Notes: generated from the letters alone by a model not told the origin. Positions 36,141 through 45,978 are shown, numbered from the stretch's first letter. The stretch: 64,000 nt of DNA from Gramella sp. MAR_2010_147 (GCF_900105135.1 NZ_LT629741.1:2604001-2668000); one strand, 5' to 3'. Numbers and translations are program-made.

Positions 36141-38357
36141 ATGAAGTTCCCTAAAATACTTGTTGCCTTTATTTTGGCAACATCTTCTGTGCTTACCGCA
36201 CAACAAAAAGAAATTAGTCTTGAAGAAATATGGAGCGGGACGTTCCGAGAAGAAAGACTACAATCCCTGCAATCCTTAAATAATGGCGAAGAGTATGTAG
36301 TGCTGAATAATGACCGCCAAAGCGGCACCACCAGCATTGATGTATACAGCTATAAATCTGGAAAAAAGACAAAAACGCTATTAAGTAGTGATGATCTGGA
36401 CAAGATCAATTCTTTTTCAGGCTTTAAATTCAGTGAAAAAGAAGATAAAATCTTATTATCTACAGAGGTGGAGCCTATTTACAGAAGGTCTTCCAGAGAA
36501 GTGTTTTACGTTTATAATGTAAAATCTAAAGACCTTATAATGGTAAGTGAAGATAAGATCCAGGAGGCTTCTTTTTCTCCCGATGCTTCTAAGGTAGCCT
36601 ATGTATTTGAGAACAACATCTATATTTTAGACCTGAAGACCAGTGAAAGAACTCAGGTTACTAAAGATGGAGAAATAAACACTACCATTAATGGTATCAC
36701 AGACTGGGTTTACGAAGAAGAATTTTCTTTTGTTAAAGCCTTTGAGTGGAACCCAACCGGTGAGAAGATTGCCTTCCTGAAATTTGATGAAACAGAGGTT
36801 CCGGAATTTTCCATGGATCTTTTCGGAAAAGATCTTTATCCAACCCAACAGGTTTTTAAATACCCCAAGGCAGGTGAAGCTAACTCAAAAGTAAGCCTTC
36901 ATATGTACGATCTGGATTCTAAAAATTCAGAAGAAATAGATCTAGGAAATAAATACGATATAGCTTCAGGATCTTCTGAAGTTGCAGAGGAAGATTTTAG
37001 TGATTTTTACATTCCTAGAATTAAGTGGTCTTCAAATCCTATGCTTTTAAGTGTTCAGGTTTTAAACAGGCATCAAAACAATCTGGATCTCATTTTTGTA
37101 AATGCTGAAGATAACGAAGCTGAAGTGATACTGAATGAAACAGATAAGGCATATATTGATATAACAGATAATCTAACCTTCCTTGAGGATAATAGCTTTA
37201 TCTGGACCAGTGAAATGGATGGTTTTAATCATATTTATCATTATGATGATAAAGGTGAATTGTTGGACCAGGTAACCAAAGGTGATTGGGAAGTGACCAA
37301 TTATTATGGGTATGATAAGAAAGCTGATAGGATCTATTTTCAGAGCACCGAGAATGGAAGTGTGAACCGTGATGTTTATTCAATTAAACCGAATGGTAAA
37401 AGTAAAAAGCGCTTAACAGAAAGAACAGGAATGAACTCCGCTTCTTTTAGTGCAGACTATACATACTTTATCAATTCTTTTACCAACGTGGAAACTCCAC
37501 AGGTTTATACATTGCACAGGGCAAAAGACGGAAAGCAGGTTCGTGAGATCCTTAATAACAGTAAATTATTAGAAAATAACAAGCCTTACGGCTTCTCTCC
37601 TAAAGAACTTTCCACTATAAATATCAATGGGAACGATCTGAATATGTGGACGATCAAACCTTCCAATTTTGATGAGAATAAAGAATATCCGTTGTTGATG
37701 TTTCAATATTCAGGACCGGGTTCTCAATCAGTTTCAAACTCATATTTCAGTAGTAATGATTATTGGTATCAGCTTTTGGCAAATAAAGGCTATATCATTG
37801 TTTGTATTGATGGGAGAGGTACTGGATTTAAGGGAGCTGAATTTAAAAAAGTAACATATCAGGAGCTTGGGAAGTATGAAGTGGAAGATCAGATCTCTGC
37901 GGCTAAAAAACTCGGGGAACGTAATTATATCGATTCTGAAAGAATTGGAATTTGGGGATGGAGTTATGGAGGTTTTATGTCTTCTAACGCGATCCTTAAG
38001 GGTAATGATACCTTTTCGATGGCCATTGCTGTGGCTCCTGTTACGAGCTGGAGATTCTACGATACGGTTTATACCGAAAGATATATGAGGACTCCCCAGG
38101 AAAATGCTTCTGGATATGACGAAAACTCCCCTTTAAATCATGTTGAAAAACTAAAAGGTGATTACCTGCTAATACATGGTGGTGGAGATGATAATGTGCA
38201 TGTTCAAAATACTATGAGAATGGTAGAAGAACTGGTTCAGGCAAATAAACAATTTGACTGGGCGATCTATCCTGATAGAAATCATGGTATTTATGGTGGT
38301 AATACAAGACTGCACCTTTATAATATGATGACTGACTTTATACTTGAAAAACTTTAA
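36141..38357 (+). CDS. Dipeptidyl peptidase IV-type serine peptidase (S9B)
   Basis: Releases N-terminal dipeptides, preferably Xaa-Pro, from peptides in the periplasm. The start at 36141 gives 738 residues with a signal peptide (1-20, ending LTAQ). An upstream in-frame TTG at 36111 would lengthen the N-terminus without need. The DPP IV propeller carries the double-Glu motif DWVYEEEFS (E192-E194 region), which grips the substrate amino end. The alpha/beta-hydrolase half has S608 in GWSYGG, the Asp pair in HGGGDDNVH (683-684) and H715 in RNHGI. Two POT peptide transporters follow 17 bp downstream, forming a clear peptide-use operon. Confidence 0.95.
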   Translation: MKFPKILVAFILATSSVLTAQQKEISLEEIWSGTFREERLQSLQSLNNGEEYVVLNNDRQSGTTSIDVYSYKSGKKTKTLLSSDDLDKINSFSGFKFSEKEDKILLSTEVEPIYRRSSREVFYVYNVKSKDLIMVSEDKIQEASFSPDASKVAYVFENNIYILDLKTSERTQVTKDGEINTTINGITDWVYEEEFSFVKAFEWNPTGEKIAFLKFDETEVPEFSMDLFGKDLYPTQQVFKYPKAGEANSKVSLHMYDLDSKNSEEIDLGNKYDIASGSSEVAEEDFSDFYIPRIKWSSNPMLLSVQVLNRHQNNLDLIFVNAEDNEAEVILNETDKAYIDITDNLTFLEDNSFIWTSEMDGFNHIYHYDDKGELLDQVTKGDWEVTNYYGYDKKADRIYFQSTENGSVNRDVYSIKPNGKSKKRLTERTGMNSASFSADYTYFINSFTNVETPQVYTLHRAKDGKQVREILNNSKLLENNKPYGFSPKELSTININGNDLNMWTIKPSNFDENKEYPLLMFQYSGPGSQSVSNSYFSSNDYWYQLLANKGYIIVCIDGRGTGFKGAEFKKVTYQELGKYEVEDQISAAKKLGERNYIDSERIGIWGWSYGGFMSSNAILKGNDTFSMAIAVAPVTSWRFYDTVYTERYMRTPQENASGYDENSPLNHVEKLKGDYLLIHGGGDDNVHVQNTMRMVEELVQANKQFDWAIYPDRNHGIYGGNTRLHLYNMMTDFILEKL

Positions 38358-38374
38358 GAATCTAACCTGTAGAC

Positions 38375-39751
38375 ATGAACAAAGCTAAAGCAATTGAAAA
38401 TCAGAATGAATTATTTGGTCATCCGGTAGGTCTTTATATCCTGTTTTTCACAGAATTATGGGAGCGTTTTTCCTATTATGGAATGCGTGCATTATTTACC
38501 TTGTTTTTGGTAGCTGAAACTACTGCAGATAATCCCGGATTTGGATGGACAAATCAGGAAGCATTGGAACTTTATGGATGGTACACCATGTTGGTGTACG
38601 TTTCTTCTATCCCCGGTGGTTGGGTTGCAGATAAATTATTGGGTCAGAAGAAAACGGTATTACTGGGAGGTATTCTTCTTTGTATTGGTCACTCGGTGCT
38701 TGCCTTCGATTCTGAAATGACCTTCTATATTGGATGTTTATTCATCATTCTAGGGGTTGGTGGTCTTAAGCCTAATATTTCTTCTATGGTTGGTGGTCTC
38801 TACAAGCAGGGAGATGAAAGAAGAGACCTTGGTTTTTATATTTTCTATATGGGAATTAATATTGGTGGTTTTCTTGCACCTATCGCCTGTGGTTTTCTTG
38901 CTCAGAAATATGGATGGCATTGGGGATTCGGTCTTGCAGCGATTGGGATGTTTCTTGGACAGGTAGTTTACATGTGGGGTCAAAAACACCTGAAACATGT
39001 AGGGAACCTTATTTCAAGAAAGAATGAGGCAGATAAGGCTATTCTTGATAAACCACTCACAAGTATTGAAAAAGACAGGGTAAAGGTTTTATTACTTTCT
39101 TTCCTGCTAATTATACTTTTCTGGGCTGCATTTGAACAGGCCGGAGGATTAATGAACTTATACGCACAGCAAAAGACAGATCGTACGATACTTGGATTTA
39201 CGGTGCCGGCATCATGGTTTCAGTCCATTAATTCATTCTTTATCATTACCCTGGCAACGGTAGTGGGATCATTCTGGTTCAAATGGAAGAAAAAAGGAAA
39301 AGAAGCTTCTTCTATTTTTAAAATGGCAATGGGAATTATAATTATGGCCGTAGGATTTGGTTTTATGAGTATGGCTTCAGTTCAGTATGAAGAAACGGGA
39401 TCATCAGCAATGTACTGGCTGGTTCTTGCGTATTTGTTTCATACGATAGGGGAACTTTGTGCTTCACCGGTATCCCTTTCATTTATAACAAAACTTGCTC
39501 CTCTAAAATATGCTTCGATCATTATGGGTATGTATTGGGCAGCAACCGGTCTTGGTAATAAAGTAGCCGGATTAATTGGCGAATCTGCCCAGTCTTTAGG
39601 TGAATTTGAAGTGTTTACTGGTATAGCAGTAGTTTGGACATTGATAGGTCTTATTGTAATTCTTTTACTGAAACCACTAAAAAGACTTACACACGGAGCT
39701 GAAGATGCTACAATGGAAGAAGGAATCCCTAAAGAGACTACAGTTGAATAA
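38375..39751 (+). CDS. POT-family proton-coupled peptide transporter (first copy)
   Basis: A 458-residue inner-membrane importer of di- and tripeptides (MFS, POT/PTR2). The ExxER motif is visible in TELWERFSYYGMRAL (about residues 26-40), and the PTR2 signature in FYIFYMGINIGGFLAPIACG (about 150-169). About 12-14 helices fill the chain. It starts 17 bp after the DPP IV-type gene, which would supply its dipeptide substrates, and is followed by a paralogue 19 bp later. Confidence 0.93.
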   Translation: MNKAKAIENQNELFGHPVGLYILFFTELWERFSYYGMRALFTLFLVAETTADNPGFGWTNQEALELYGWYTMLVYVSSIPGGWVADKLLGQKKTVLLGGILLCIGHSVLAFDSEMTFYIGCLFIILGVGGLKPNISSMVGGLYKQGDERRDLGFYIFYMGINIGGFLAPIACGFLAQKYGWHWGFGLAAIGMFLGQVVYMWGQKHLKHVGNLISRKNEADKAILDKPLTSIEKDRVKVLLLSFLLIILFWAAFEQAGGLMNLYAQQKTDRTILGFTVPASWFQSINSFFIITLATVVGSFWFKWKKKGKEASSIFKMAMGIIIMAVGFGFMSMASVQYEETGSSAMYWLVLAYLFHTIGELCASPVSLSFITKLAPLKYASIIMGMYWAATGLGNKVAGLIGESAQSLGEFEVFTGIAVVWTLIGLIVILLLKPLKRLTHGAEDATMEEGIPKETTVE

Positions 39752-39770
39752 CCTTTAAATCTATACGCAA

Positions 39771-41357
39771 ATGGATATCACATTATGGATAATGATCATT
39801 GGGTGGGTATTTGTACTAATCTGGGTACCCTTTATTATATACACTAATAAAAAAGCTCATCCCAAAGCATTATTTGTGCTGTTCTTTGCTGAGATGTGGG
39901 AGCGTTTTTCCTATTATGGAATGCGGGCACTTTTGGTACTTTATATGACCAAGGTTCTTTTTATAGATCTCGCCCAAAATGTAGCTGAAACCCAGGCTTA
40001 CGGGATTTATGGTTCTTACACGGCAATGGTTTATCTGTTCCCGGTTTTAGGTGGTCTTGTAGCAGACAGGTTGCTAGGATTTAAGAAAACCATCATCTGG
40101 GGAGGCCTCTTAATGTCTCTAGGACATTTTACGCTGGCTCTACAAGGAATTGAAGGGCTGGAAGGGAATATGCCTTTCTTTTTCGCTGCACTTGCTTTGA
40201 TCATCGTTGGAAACGGATTTTTCAAACCGAATATTAGCTCATTTCTGGGAACTTTTTACGAAACCGATGATCCCAGAAAAGATGGGGCATTTTCCATTTT
40301 CTATATGGGTGTGAATATTGGCTCGTTCCTCGCTACATTAACCTGTGGGTATGTTGGGCAGCAAATTAACTGGCACTATGGATTTGGACTTGCGGGTATT
40401 GGAATGCTGTTAGGCCTGATAGTTTTCTATTTCGCTTCTAAGACGGATATGCTCCAGGGTAAAGGAGGACAGCCGGAAGAAGTGACAAGGGGAGAAAGAA
40501 AATTTTTAGGGCTAAAACCAGATTATGGCGTTTATATAGTTTCTCTTTTAGCGATTCCTGTATGTGCCTATATGCTGGATCTTGATGAAGTGATGTCTGG
40601 CGCTATGATCGTTATATCACTATTGATCATTGCTTATTTATTATATCAGGCATTATCAACTAAAGATAGAGTAGAAGGGCAGAGATTGCTAGTAGTGATC
40701 GTATTATTCTTCTTCCATGCTATCTTCTGGGCACTGTTCGAGCAGGCAGGAGGCAGCTTAACAATTTTCACAGATAAGAATGTAGACAGGTTTGTTGGAG
40801 GGACAGAGATTCCTGCTTCGATATTTCAAAGTTTAAATCCGCTTTATATTATGCTTTTGGCGCCGGTATTTTCCTGGATGTGGTTAAAACTTAATAGATC
40901 TGGTAAAGAGCCAAGTACTCCCATGAAATTTGTGCTGGGACTTACTCAGTTAGCACTGGGTTTTGGAGTGATTGTTTTAGGGGCCAAATATTTCGCTTCG
41001 GGAGATGGACTTGTTTCTATTGCTTTCCTGGCATTAATGTATTTGTTGCACACTACAGGAGAATTATCACTTTCTCCAATTGGACTTTCTATGGTAACCA
41101 AACTTTCACCTGCCAAGGTAGTTGGTTTTGTAATGGGAGCCTGGTTCCTATCTATAGCCTTGGCAAATAAAATGGCAGGTTTAATTGGAACTTTGACGAC
41201 TAATGAAGCCGTAACAGATGATACACCGGCCTCGGTCACTCTCGGGATATACTCCGATACTTATTTGATATGGGGATTCTGTGTGGTGGGAGCCGCAGCT
41301 TTAGTTCTTTTATTACTTGTACCAATATTGCGTAAATGGATGAATGGAATTCATTAA
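39771..41357 (+). CDS. POT-family proton-coupled peptide transporter (second copy)
   Basis: A 528-residue paralogue of the preceding transporter. It keeps ExxER (EMWERFSYYGMRAL) and the PTR2 signature (FSIFYMGVNIGSFLATLTCG), but has an extra N-terminal helix and a longer middle loop with two extra hydrophobic segments (about residues 250-300), as in DtpT-type proteins of 14 helices. The nearly identical SYYGMRAL segments, alongside otherwise divergent sequence, suggest an old tandem duplication with specialised substrates. It sits in the operon between the first transporter and a thioredoxin-like gene. Confidence 0.93.
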   Translation: MDITLWIMIIGWVFVLIWVPFIIYTNKKAHPKALFVLFFAEMWERFSYYGMRALLVLYMTKVLFIDLAQNVAETQAYGIYGSYTAMVYLFPVLGGLVADRLLGFKKTIIWGGLLMSLGHFTLALQGIEGLEGNMPFFFAALALIIVGNGFFKPNISSFLGTFYETDDPRKDGAFSIFYMGVNIGSFLATLTCGYVGQQINWHYGFGLAGIGMLLGLIVFYFASKTDMLQGKGGQPEEVTRGERKFLGLKPDYGVYIVSLLAIPVCAYMLDLDEVMSGAMIVISLLIIAYLLYQALSTKDRVEGQRLLVVIVLFFFHAIFWALFEQAGGSLTIFTDKNVDRFVGGTEIPASIFQSLNPLYIMLLAPVFSWMWLKLNRSGKEPSTPMKFVLGLTQLALGFGVIVLGAKYFASGDGLVSIAFLALMYLLHTTGELSLSPIGLSMVTKLSPAKVVGFVMGAWFLSIALANKMAGLIGTLTTNEAVTDDTPASVTLGIYSDTYLIWGFCVVGAAALVLLLLVPILRKWMNGIH

Positions 41358-41399
41358 ATTTGGGAATGCTTTTTGCATTTTCTTATAAAATTTAATGAA

Positions 41400-41945
41400 A
41401 TGAAGAAACTACTCCTTTTAACTTTTATAATTTTCGCGACTTCAGTTATTCAGGCTCAGGAAATTAATTGGATGAGTATGAATGATGCGCTGGCTGCTCA
41501 AAAGAAACAGCCTAAGAAAATTTTTGTAGATGCCTATACTACATGGTGCGGTCCCTGCAAAATGCTGGATAGAAATACTTTCTCTAATAAAGATGTGATT
41601 CAGTATATAAACAAGCATTACTACGCTGTGAAATTTAATGCAGAAGGTGACGAAGTGGTCAATTTTAAAGATAAGGTATTTAAGAATCCTAATTTTGACC
41701 CTGAAAAAAAGACAGGAAGAAATGCAGTGCATGAATTTGCCATTGCTATGGGTGTAAGTGCGTATCCTACGATGGTCTTTTTTGATGAGAAAGGAGGGTT
41801 TTTAACTCCGGTAAAGGGTTATTTAACTCCTGAAAAACTGGAGATCTTTTTGAAGATATTTGCTACTGATGATTACAAAAAGGTGAAAACCGATGAAGAA
41901 TGGAAAAAATATCAGGAAGAGTTTGAAAATACTTTTTCCAGCTAA
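41400..41945 (+). CDS. Exported thioredoxin-like protein
   Basis: A 181-residue protein starting at the ATG at 41400, with a signal peptide (1-19, ending VIQAQ). The in-frame upstream TTG at 41373 would bury this signal, and the nearby ATG at 41395 is out of frame. The thioredoxin fold carries the active site WCGPC (about residues 49-53) and the cis-Pro in SAYPTMVFF (about 120-128). It resembles the thioredoxin_7-type (DUF255-like) periplasmic proteins. It probably reduces or isomerises disulphides of exported proteins. It ends the peptide-use operon; a terminator follows at 41973-42009. Confidence 0.9.
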   Translation: MKKLLLLTFIIFATSVIQAQEINWMSMNDALAAQKKQPKKIFVDAYTTWCGPCKMLDRNTFSNKDVIQYINKHYYAVKFNAEGDEVVNFKDKVFKNPNFDPEKKTGRNAVHEFAIAMGVSAYPTMVFFDEKGGFLTPVKGYLTPEKLEIFLKIFATDDYKKVKTDEEWKKYQEEFENTFSS

Positions 41946-41955
41946 ACCTATTCTT

Positions 41956-43992
41956 CTATTTTATAATGTATGATCCCTTTTCACCAGTATGGTAAAAAGG
42001 GATTTTTTTATGCAGTGCTGTTTCTTTCCATCTATTTACATAAGAATGATAATTACTTCCATCAGCGATAATTTCTTTCGGTTTTAATTGGTCGATCAAT
42101 CTTTCAAGATTCACTTTTGGGGAATTTCTTAGAATTAAAATTTCAGGATAAAAACCTTGGATTTTATAATTCCGGCTGGTATCAATTACGAGACTTAATT
42201 TACTTGAAAGATCAATAACATCAGGGATTCGCTTGTGTTGAATATTGTTTATTCTTCTTTCACGAATATAGTCGCTTAGAAAATTGCTAATTGTATCTTC
42301 TTCAGAATAGATATTTAATCTCCCTTTGTTCTTTATGCCAATAACCGATTTCCTGGTGTGGTGAAAAATCACTGTTTCAGAAATTGGTGTGTTCTTTTTA
42401 TCAAAATAGGTGGATAATTGAAAACACAAAATGCAAATTAAAAGGAAGCAAATACGATGAAAACTTACTTTTCTAATAGTGAAAAATATCGCCAGAATTA
42501 TTAGATAAAGTGAGAGTGTTTGGAGTAGGGTTATATGAATATTTGTAAAAACCATAGATTTTATTCCTGCAATCCATGCTACAAATTCATTTAGGAGTGT
42601 TAGAGAACTATTAAAGCTATTCACCAGGAATAATGGCAATAATTTAATGGAAGCTAGAATGATAATTAAAATTCCCAATGCCAGGATAATCCCCAGAAAA
42701 GGAAGGATTACCAGGTTGGAAAGCAGGAAAAGACCGGGAAACTGATGAAAATAATACAGACTTAAAGGAATCACTCCGATTTGCGCAGCGAGACTGACAG
42801 ACGCAAGTTTCCAGAAATAGTCGACGAATTTTGAATTTACCTTTAGTAGCTTATAAATTGCCGGCTGAAATGTTATAATGCTAAAAACCGCCAGATAACT
42901 TAGTTGAAAGCCTACCTGGTAAAGGAAATAAGGATTTATTAAAAGGAGAACAAAGAGCGATAGAAAAAGACTATTTAGGACGCTTGTTTTCCTTTTCATC
43001 TGAAGTCCGACTGCAATAAACGAGAACATGGTCACAGCTCTAACCACAGAGGGACTCAATCCTGTTAATATTGCGAAACTCCATAGCAAGCTTATTAGTA
43101 TACATATTTTGATGAGCCTGCCATATTTAATCCTTTCTAAGCCCTTAAGAAGAAAATTCAGGATTAACAGTAAGATCCCTATGTGCAGACCGGAGATTGC
43201 TAAAATATGAATGGCCCCTGCCGCGGCGTAATTTTGATAAAGGCTATTGTTGATCTCTCTTCTTTGTCCCAGGATCAATGCCTGAAATACGGCTAGTTCA
43301 TCTTTACCAAAATGATGCTTTTTTAGTTCTGAAATTAGTTGCTCTCGTAATTTCCAGGATCTGGATATAATAGTATTGGTTTCAAAATCTCTGATTTCTA
43401 TCCTTGAAATATCTGTATTTATTTGTCCTTCCACCTGTAGTTTACTTATGTAGTCTCTATAACTGAACTGAAAGGGATTTAAAGGAGCTTTAATCTTTTT
43501 AGGAGACCATGGAAGTAAAAGTTGCATTCCTGGTTCTAACATCGAAATGCTGGCAGAATCTACTTTAAGATTGAGTAGTATCTTTCCTTTAATATTGAGC
43601 TTTTCCGTTTCAGAAATTAAATTTTCTGCTTCGAGTATAAATCTTTGGTAAAACGCAGTGGGTTTTAATTCTTCTGAAACCCTGGCAAAAAGAATTGTTT
43701 TTTGATCCTTTTCAACATTTTGATTTATATAATGCTCTTTCTGATTCCTGGGAATACTTAAATAAGTAACGCAATAGCCAAGATAAAATATCAGTATAAA
43801 TGAGGTGATTCCGAAGAAGGTGCCAGGAAAAATCGTCTTCCTCGCTATAAAGTATGCTAATAGGAATAATGAGAGAATTAATACTCCGGAAATTAGAAGT
43901 ATCTGCAGTTGTAGCTGTAAATAAAAAGCCGCGAGTATCCCTAAAATAAGATAGAATGATAGTCTTAGAAATATAAATCGAAACTCCTTCAA
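41956..43992 (-). CDS. ComEC/Rec2-family DNA-uptake channel protein
   Basis: A 678-residue inner-membrane protein of the ComEC family, which carries single-stranded DNA across the inner membrane during natural transformation. It has an N-terminal DUF4131 part with helices, an OB-like periplasmic stretch, and the Competence domain (about 225-490, beginning ALILGQRREINNSLYQNYAA and AISGLHIGILLLIL) with many helices. The C-terminal region (about 520-678), where other ComEC proteins carry a metallo-beta-lactamase-like nuclease, lacks any HxHxDH motif and is shortened, so it is probably not catalytic. It ends the run surE to comEC and overlaps a terminator of the convergent operon. Confidence 0.9.
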   Translation of the reverse strand: MKEFRFIFLRLSFYLILGILAAFYLQLQLQILLISGVLILSLFLLAYFIARKTIFPGTFFGITSFILIFYLGYCVTYLSIPRNQKEHYINQNVEKDQKTILFARVSEELKPTAFYQRFILEAENLISETEKLNIKGKILLNLKVDSASISMLEPGMQLLLPWSPKKIKAPLNPFQFSYRDYISKLQVEGQINTDISRIEIRDFETNTIISRSWKLREQLISELKKHHFGKDELAVFQALILGQRREINNSLYQNYAAAGAIHILAISGLHIGILLLILNFLLKGLERIKYGRLIKICILISLLWSFAILTGLSPSVVRAVTMFSFIAVGLQMKRKTSVLNSLFLSLFVLLLINPYFLYQVGFQLSYLAVFSIITFQPAIYKLLKVNSKFVDYFWKLASVSLAAQIGVIPLSLYYFHQFPGLFLLSNLVILPFLGIILALGILIIILASIKLLPLFLVNSFNSSLTLLNEFVAWIAGIKSMVFTNIHITLLQTLSLYLIILAIFFTIRKVSFHRICFLLICILCFQLSTYFDKKNTPISETVIFHHTRKSVIGIKNKGRLNIYSEEDTISNFLSDYIRERRINNIQHKRIPDVIDLSSKLSLVIDTSRNYKIQGFYPEILILRNSPKVNLERLIDQLKPKEIIADGSNYHSYVNRWKETALHKKIPFYHTGEKGSYIIK
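41973..42009 (+). terminator. Terminator of the peptide-use operon, inside the 3' end of comEC
   Basis: ATCCCTTTT (41973-41981) pairs with AAAAGGGAT (41995-42003), with an inner ACC/GGT pairing, followed by a T-run to 42009. On the opposite strand these bases are the last codons of the ComEC gene. Confidence 0.75.
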
Positions 43993-44026
43993 AGATTGAA
44001 TTTAGCCCTCTGAAGATATAAAAAAA

Positions 44027-44575
44027 TCAAATCACTCGCCTGGCCATGACAAAATTTTTATACCAATAAGTTTCTGATAATGAGGATATAATAACGCCTT
44101 TGGAGGTGGATGAATGTATAAAGTATATCCCGTCATCATCGATCTCTACCACAAGGCCTACATGATTTATTACTTTCCGGTTCTTATTAGTTTCAAAAAA
44201 GAGAAGATCCCCCACGTTAACTTCTTTTAGATATAGTCTTTTGCCTTCTAGTGACATGGCTCTGGAGGTTCTGGGGAGTGAAATTCCTTCTTCAAGAAAT
44301 GAAACATAGATAAGTCCTGAACAGTCCATTCCTTTTTTATCGGTACCGCCATATTTGTACTTTGTTCCTTCGAATTTTTTGGCAGTCCTTACCACTTTAT
44401 TAACGGTTTTGTCTTCAGATTCTACTGAAGGAGTACGGTCATATACCTGCGTAACTTTTTCAGTTCTACCTGCTTCTTTTTTTGTGGTAACCACTCGGGA
44501 ACGCGATGATCCACACGAAGCAAAAAGAAAGATACTGAATATCAAAATGCTCGATTTTAACAAAACTCTTCCCAT
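44027..44575 (-). CDS. NlpC/P60 (C40) cell-wall endopeptidase lipoprotein
   Basis: A 182-residue lipoprotein with the lipobox FASC (Cys about residue 21), so it sits in the outer or inner membrane facing the periplasm. The NlpC/P60 domain (about 65-180) has the catalytic Cys in MDCSGL (about residue 86), the His in INHVGLV (about 137) and a third His in FIHSST (about 153). It would cut peptide cross-bridges of peptidoglycan. It lies 7 bp after lpxB in the surE to comEC run. Confidence 0.94.
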   Translation of the reverse strand: MGRVLLKSSILIFSIFLFASCGSSRSRVVTTKKEAGRTEKVTQVYDRTPSVESEDKTVNKVVRTAKKFEGTKYKYGGTDKKGMDCSGLIYVSFLEEGISLPRTSRAMSLEGKRLYLKEVNVGDLLFFETNKNRKVINHVGLVVEIDDDGIYFIHSSTSKGVIISSLSETYWYKNFVMARRVI

Positions 44576-44582
44576 GATACTA

Positions 44583-45695
44583 TCATTTGATATTATTATA
44601 GATCAATTCTGCGGTTTTATTACTGGCGCCTCTGCCTCCCAGTTTTTTTTCAAGTTCAAAATAATCTTCAAAGATCCTTGCGCGATTGGATTCATCCAGA
44701 ATTTTATGTAATTCGGTTTTTAAATTTTTAGTATTAAAATCATTCTGGATCAATTCTTTTACCACCTCTCTATTCATGATGAGGTTCACAAGCGAAATAA
44801 AATCAAGATTAATGATTCTTTTCGCGATATGGTATGAAATAAAACTTCCCTTGTAGCACACAACTTCCGGCACCTTAAATAAGGCGGTTTCCAGCGTGGC
44901 AGTTCCAGAGGTAACTAACGCAGCATGGGAAATACTTAGTATATCGTAAGTCTTATTCATGATAAGACTAATATTGGATGTTTTAATAAAATGCTCGTAA
45001 AAATCTTTATCCTGACTAGGTGCACCGGCAATTACAAATTGATACTCTCTAAATTCCGAGGTCACACTGAGCATTACATTCAGCATTTTCTCAATTTCCT
45101 GTTTCCGGCTACCCGGGAGTAGTGCAATTACGGGGCGCTTGTCCAACCCGTTTTCTCTTTTAAAAGTTGTGATATCTACCTGGGGACGGCTGTCTATAGC
45201 ATCTAGTAATGGGTGCCCCACAAAATGAACAGGGAAATCGTGCTTTTTAGTGTAAAAATCCTTTTCAAAAGGGAGGATTACATACATCTCATCTACATCC
45301 CGTTTGATCTTTTTAATCCTGTTTTCTTTCCATGCCCAGATTTGCGGAGAGATATAATAATTGGTTCTGTAACCTTCTTTCTTTGCCCATTCGGCGATTC
45401 TCATATTGAAACCCGGATAATCTACAAAAATGATCACATCGGGATTATACGTTTCAATATCTTTCTTGCAGAATTTTATATTTCTGAAGATGGTTTTCAG
45501 GTTCATAATTACTTCAGAAAACCCCATAAAGGCTAATTCCTTGTAATGTTTTACCAGGATTCCACCCTGACTTTCCATTAGGTCGCCACCCCAAAACCTG
45601 AAATCTGCATTTTCGTCAACCTCTTTTAAAGCCTTCATTAAATTAGAAGCATGGAGATCTCCGGACGCTTCACCTGCAATGATATAATATTTCAT
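44583..45695 (-). CDS. lpxB: Lipid-A-disaccharide synthase
   Basis: Joins UDP-2,3-diacylglucosamine and lipid X to form the lipid A disaccharide at the inner membrane. The start MKYYIIAGEASGDLHAS at 45695 is the conserved LpxB beginning and gives 370 residues. A longer in-frame start at 45764 would lie inside the neighbouring gene. Further family blocks are FWGGDLMES and the GTATLE segment near residue 280. It follows the small membrane-protein gene by one base and precedes the NlpC/P60 gene. Confidence 0.97.
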   Translation of the reverse strand: MKYYIIAGEASGDLHASNLMKALKEVDENADFRFWGGDLMESQGGILVKHYKELAFMGFSEVIMNLKTIFRNIKFCKKDIETYNPDVIIFVDYPGFNMRIAEWAKKEGYRTNYYISPQIWAWKENRIKKIKRDVDEMYVILPFEKDFYTKKHDFPVHFVGHPLLDAIDSRPQVDITTFKRENGLDKRPVIALLPGSRKQEIEKMLNVMLSVTSEFREYQFVIAGAPSQDKDFYEHFIKTSNISLIMNKTYDILSISHAALVTSGTATLETALFKVPEVVCYKGSFISYHIAKRIINLDFISLVNLIMNREVVKELIQNDFNTKNLKTELHKILDESNRARIFEDYFELEKKLGGRGASNKTAELIYNNIK

Positions 45696-45696
45696 T

Positions 45697-45978
45697 TTAA
45701 AAGAATTTGAAAATAGCGACGGCCACAGCAACACACACAGTTGCCAATAAAACCCCACGTGCATGATAGTTTTGTTTCTTCTTCAAAAAGACAAAAAATG
45801 GCAAAAAATTAAGAATGGCTCCCAAAGCTATTATTTTTCCTAAATAATCATTTTCAACGGCATTTTTCAATGTGGTATCTATTTCAGCATTAGAAAGAAG
45901 GGTGATATACAGCAGTACCCCTGCGATGTTGGCGGCAATCCCTGTTAAGAAACCAGTAAATACGTTCTGTTTAATCAT
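45697..45978 (-). CDS. Small membrane protein between surE and lpxB
   Basis: A 93-residue protein with three hydrophobic helices (about 6-28, 48-64 and 74-92) and the positive stretch KKKQNYHARG before the last one. It overlaps surE by 8 bp and stops one base before the lpxB start, so translation is probably coupled along the operon. No family is recognised; conserved order between surE and lpxB would suggest an envelope role. Confidence 0.75.
   Translation of the reverse strand: MIKQNVFTGFLTGIAANIAGVLLYITLLSNAEIDTTLKNAVENDYLGKIIALGAILNFLPFFVFLKKKQNYHARGVLLATVCVAVAVAIFKFF

Noticed and set aside
45696..45764. Longer in-frame lpxB start
   Set aside because: It lies inside the neighbouring small gene and LpxB proteins begin at MKYYIIAGEASGD.
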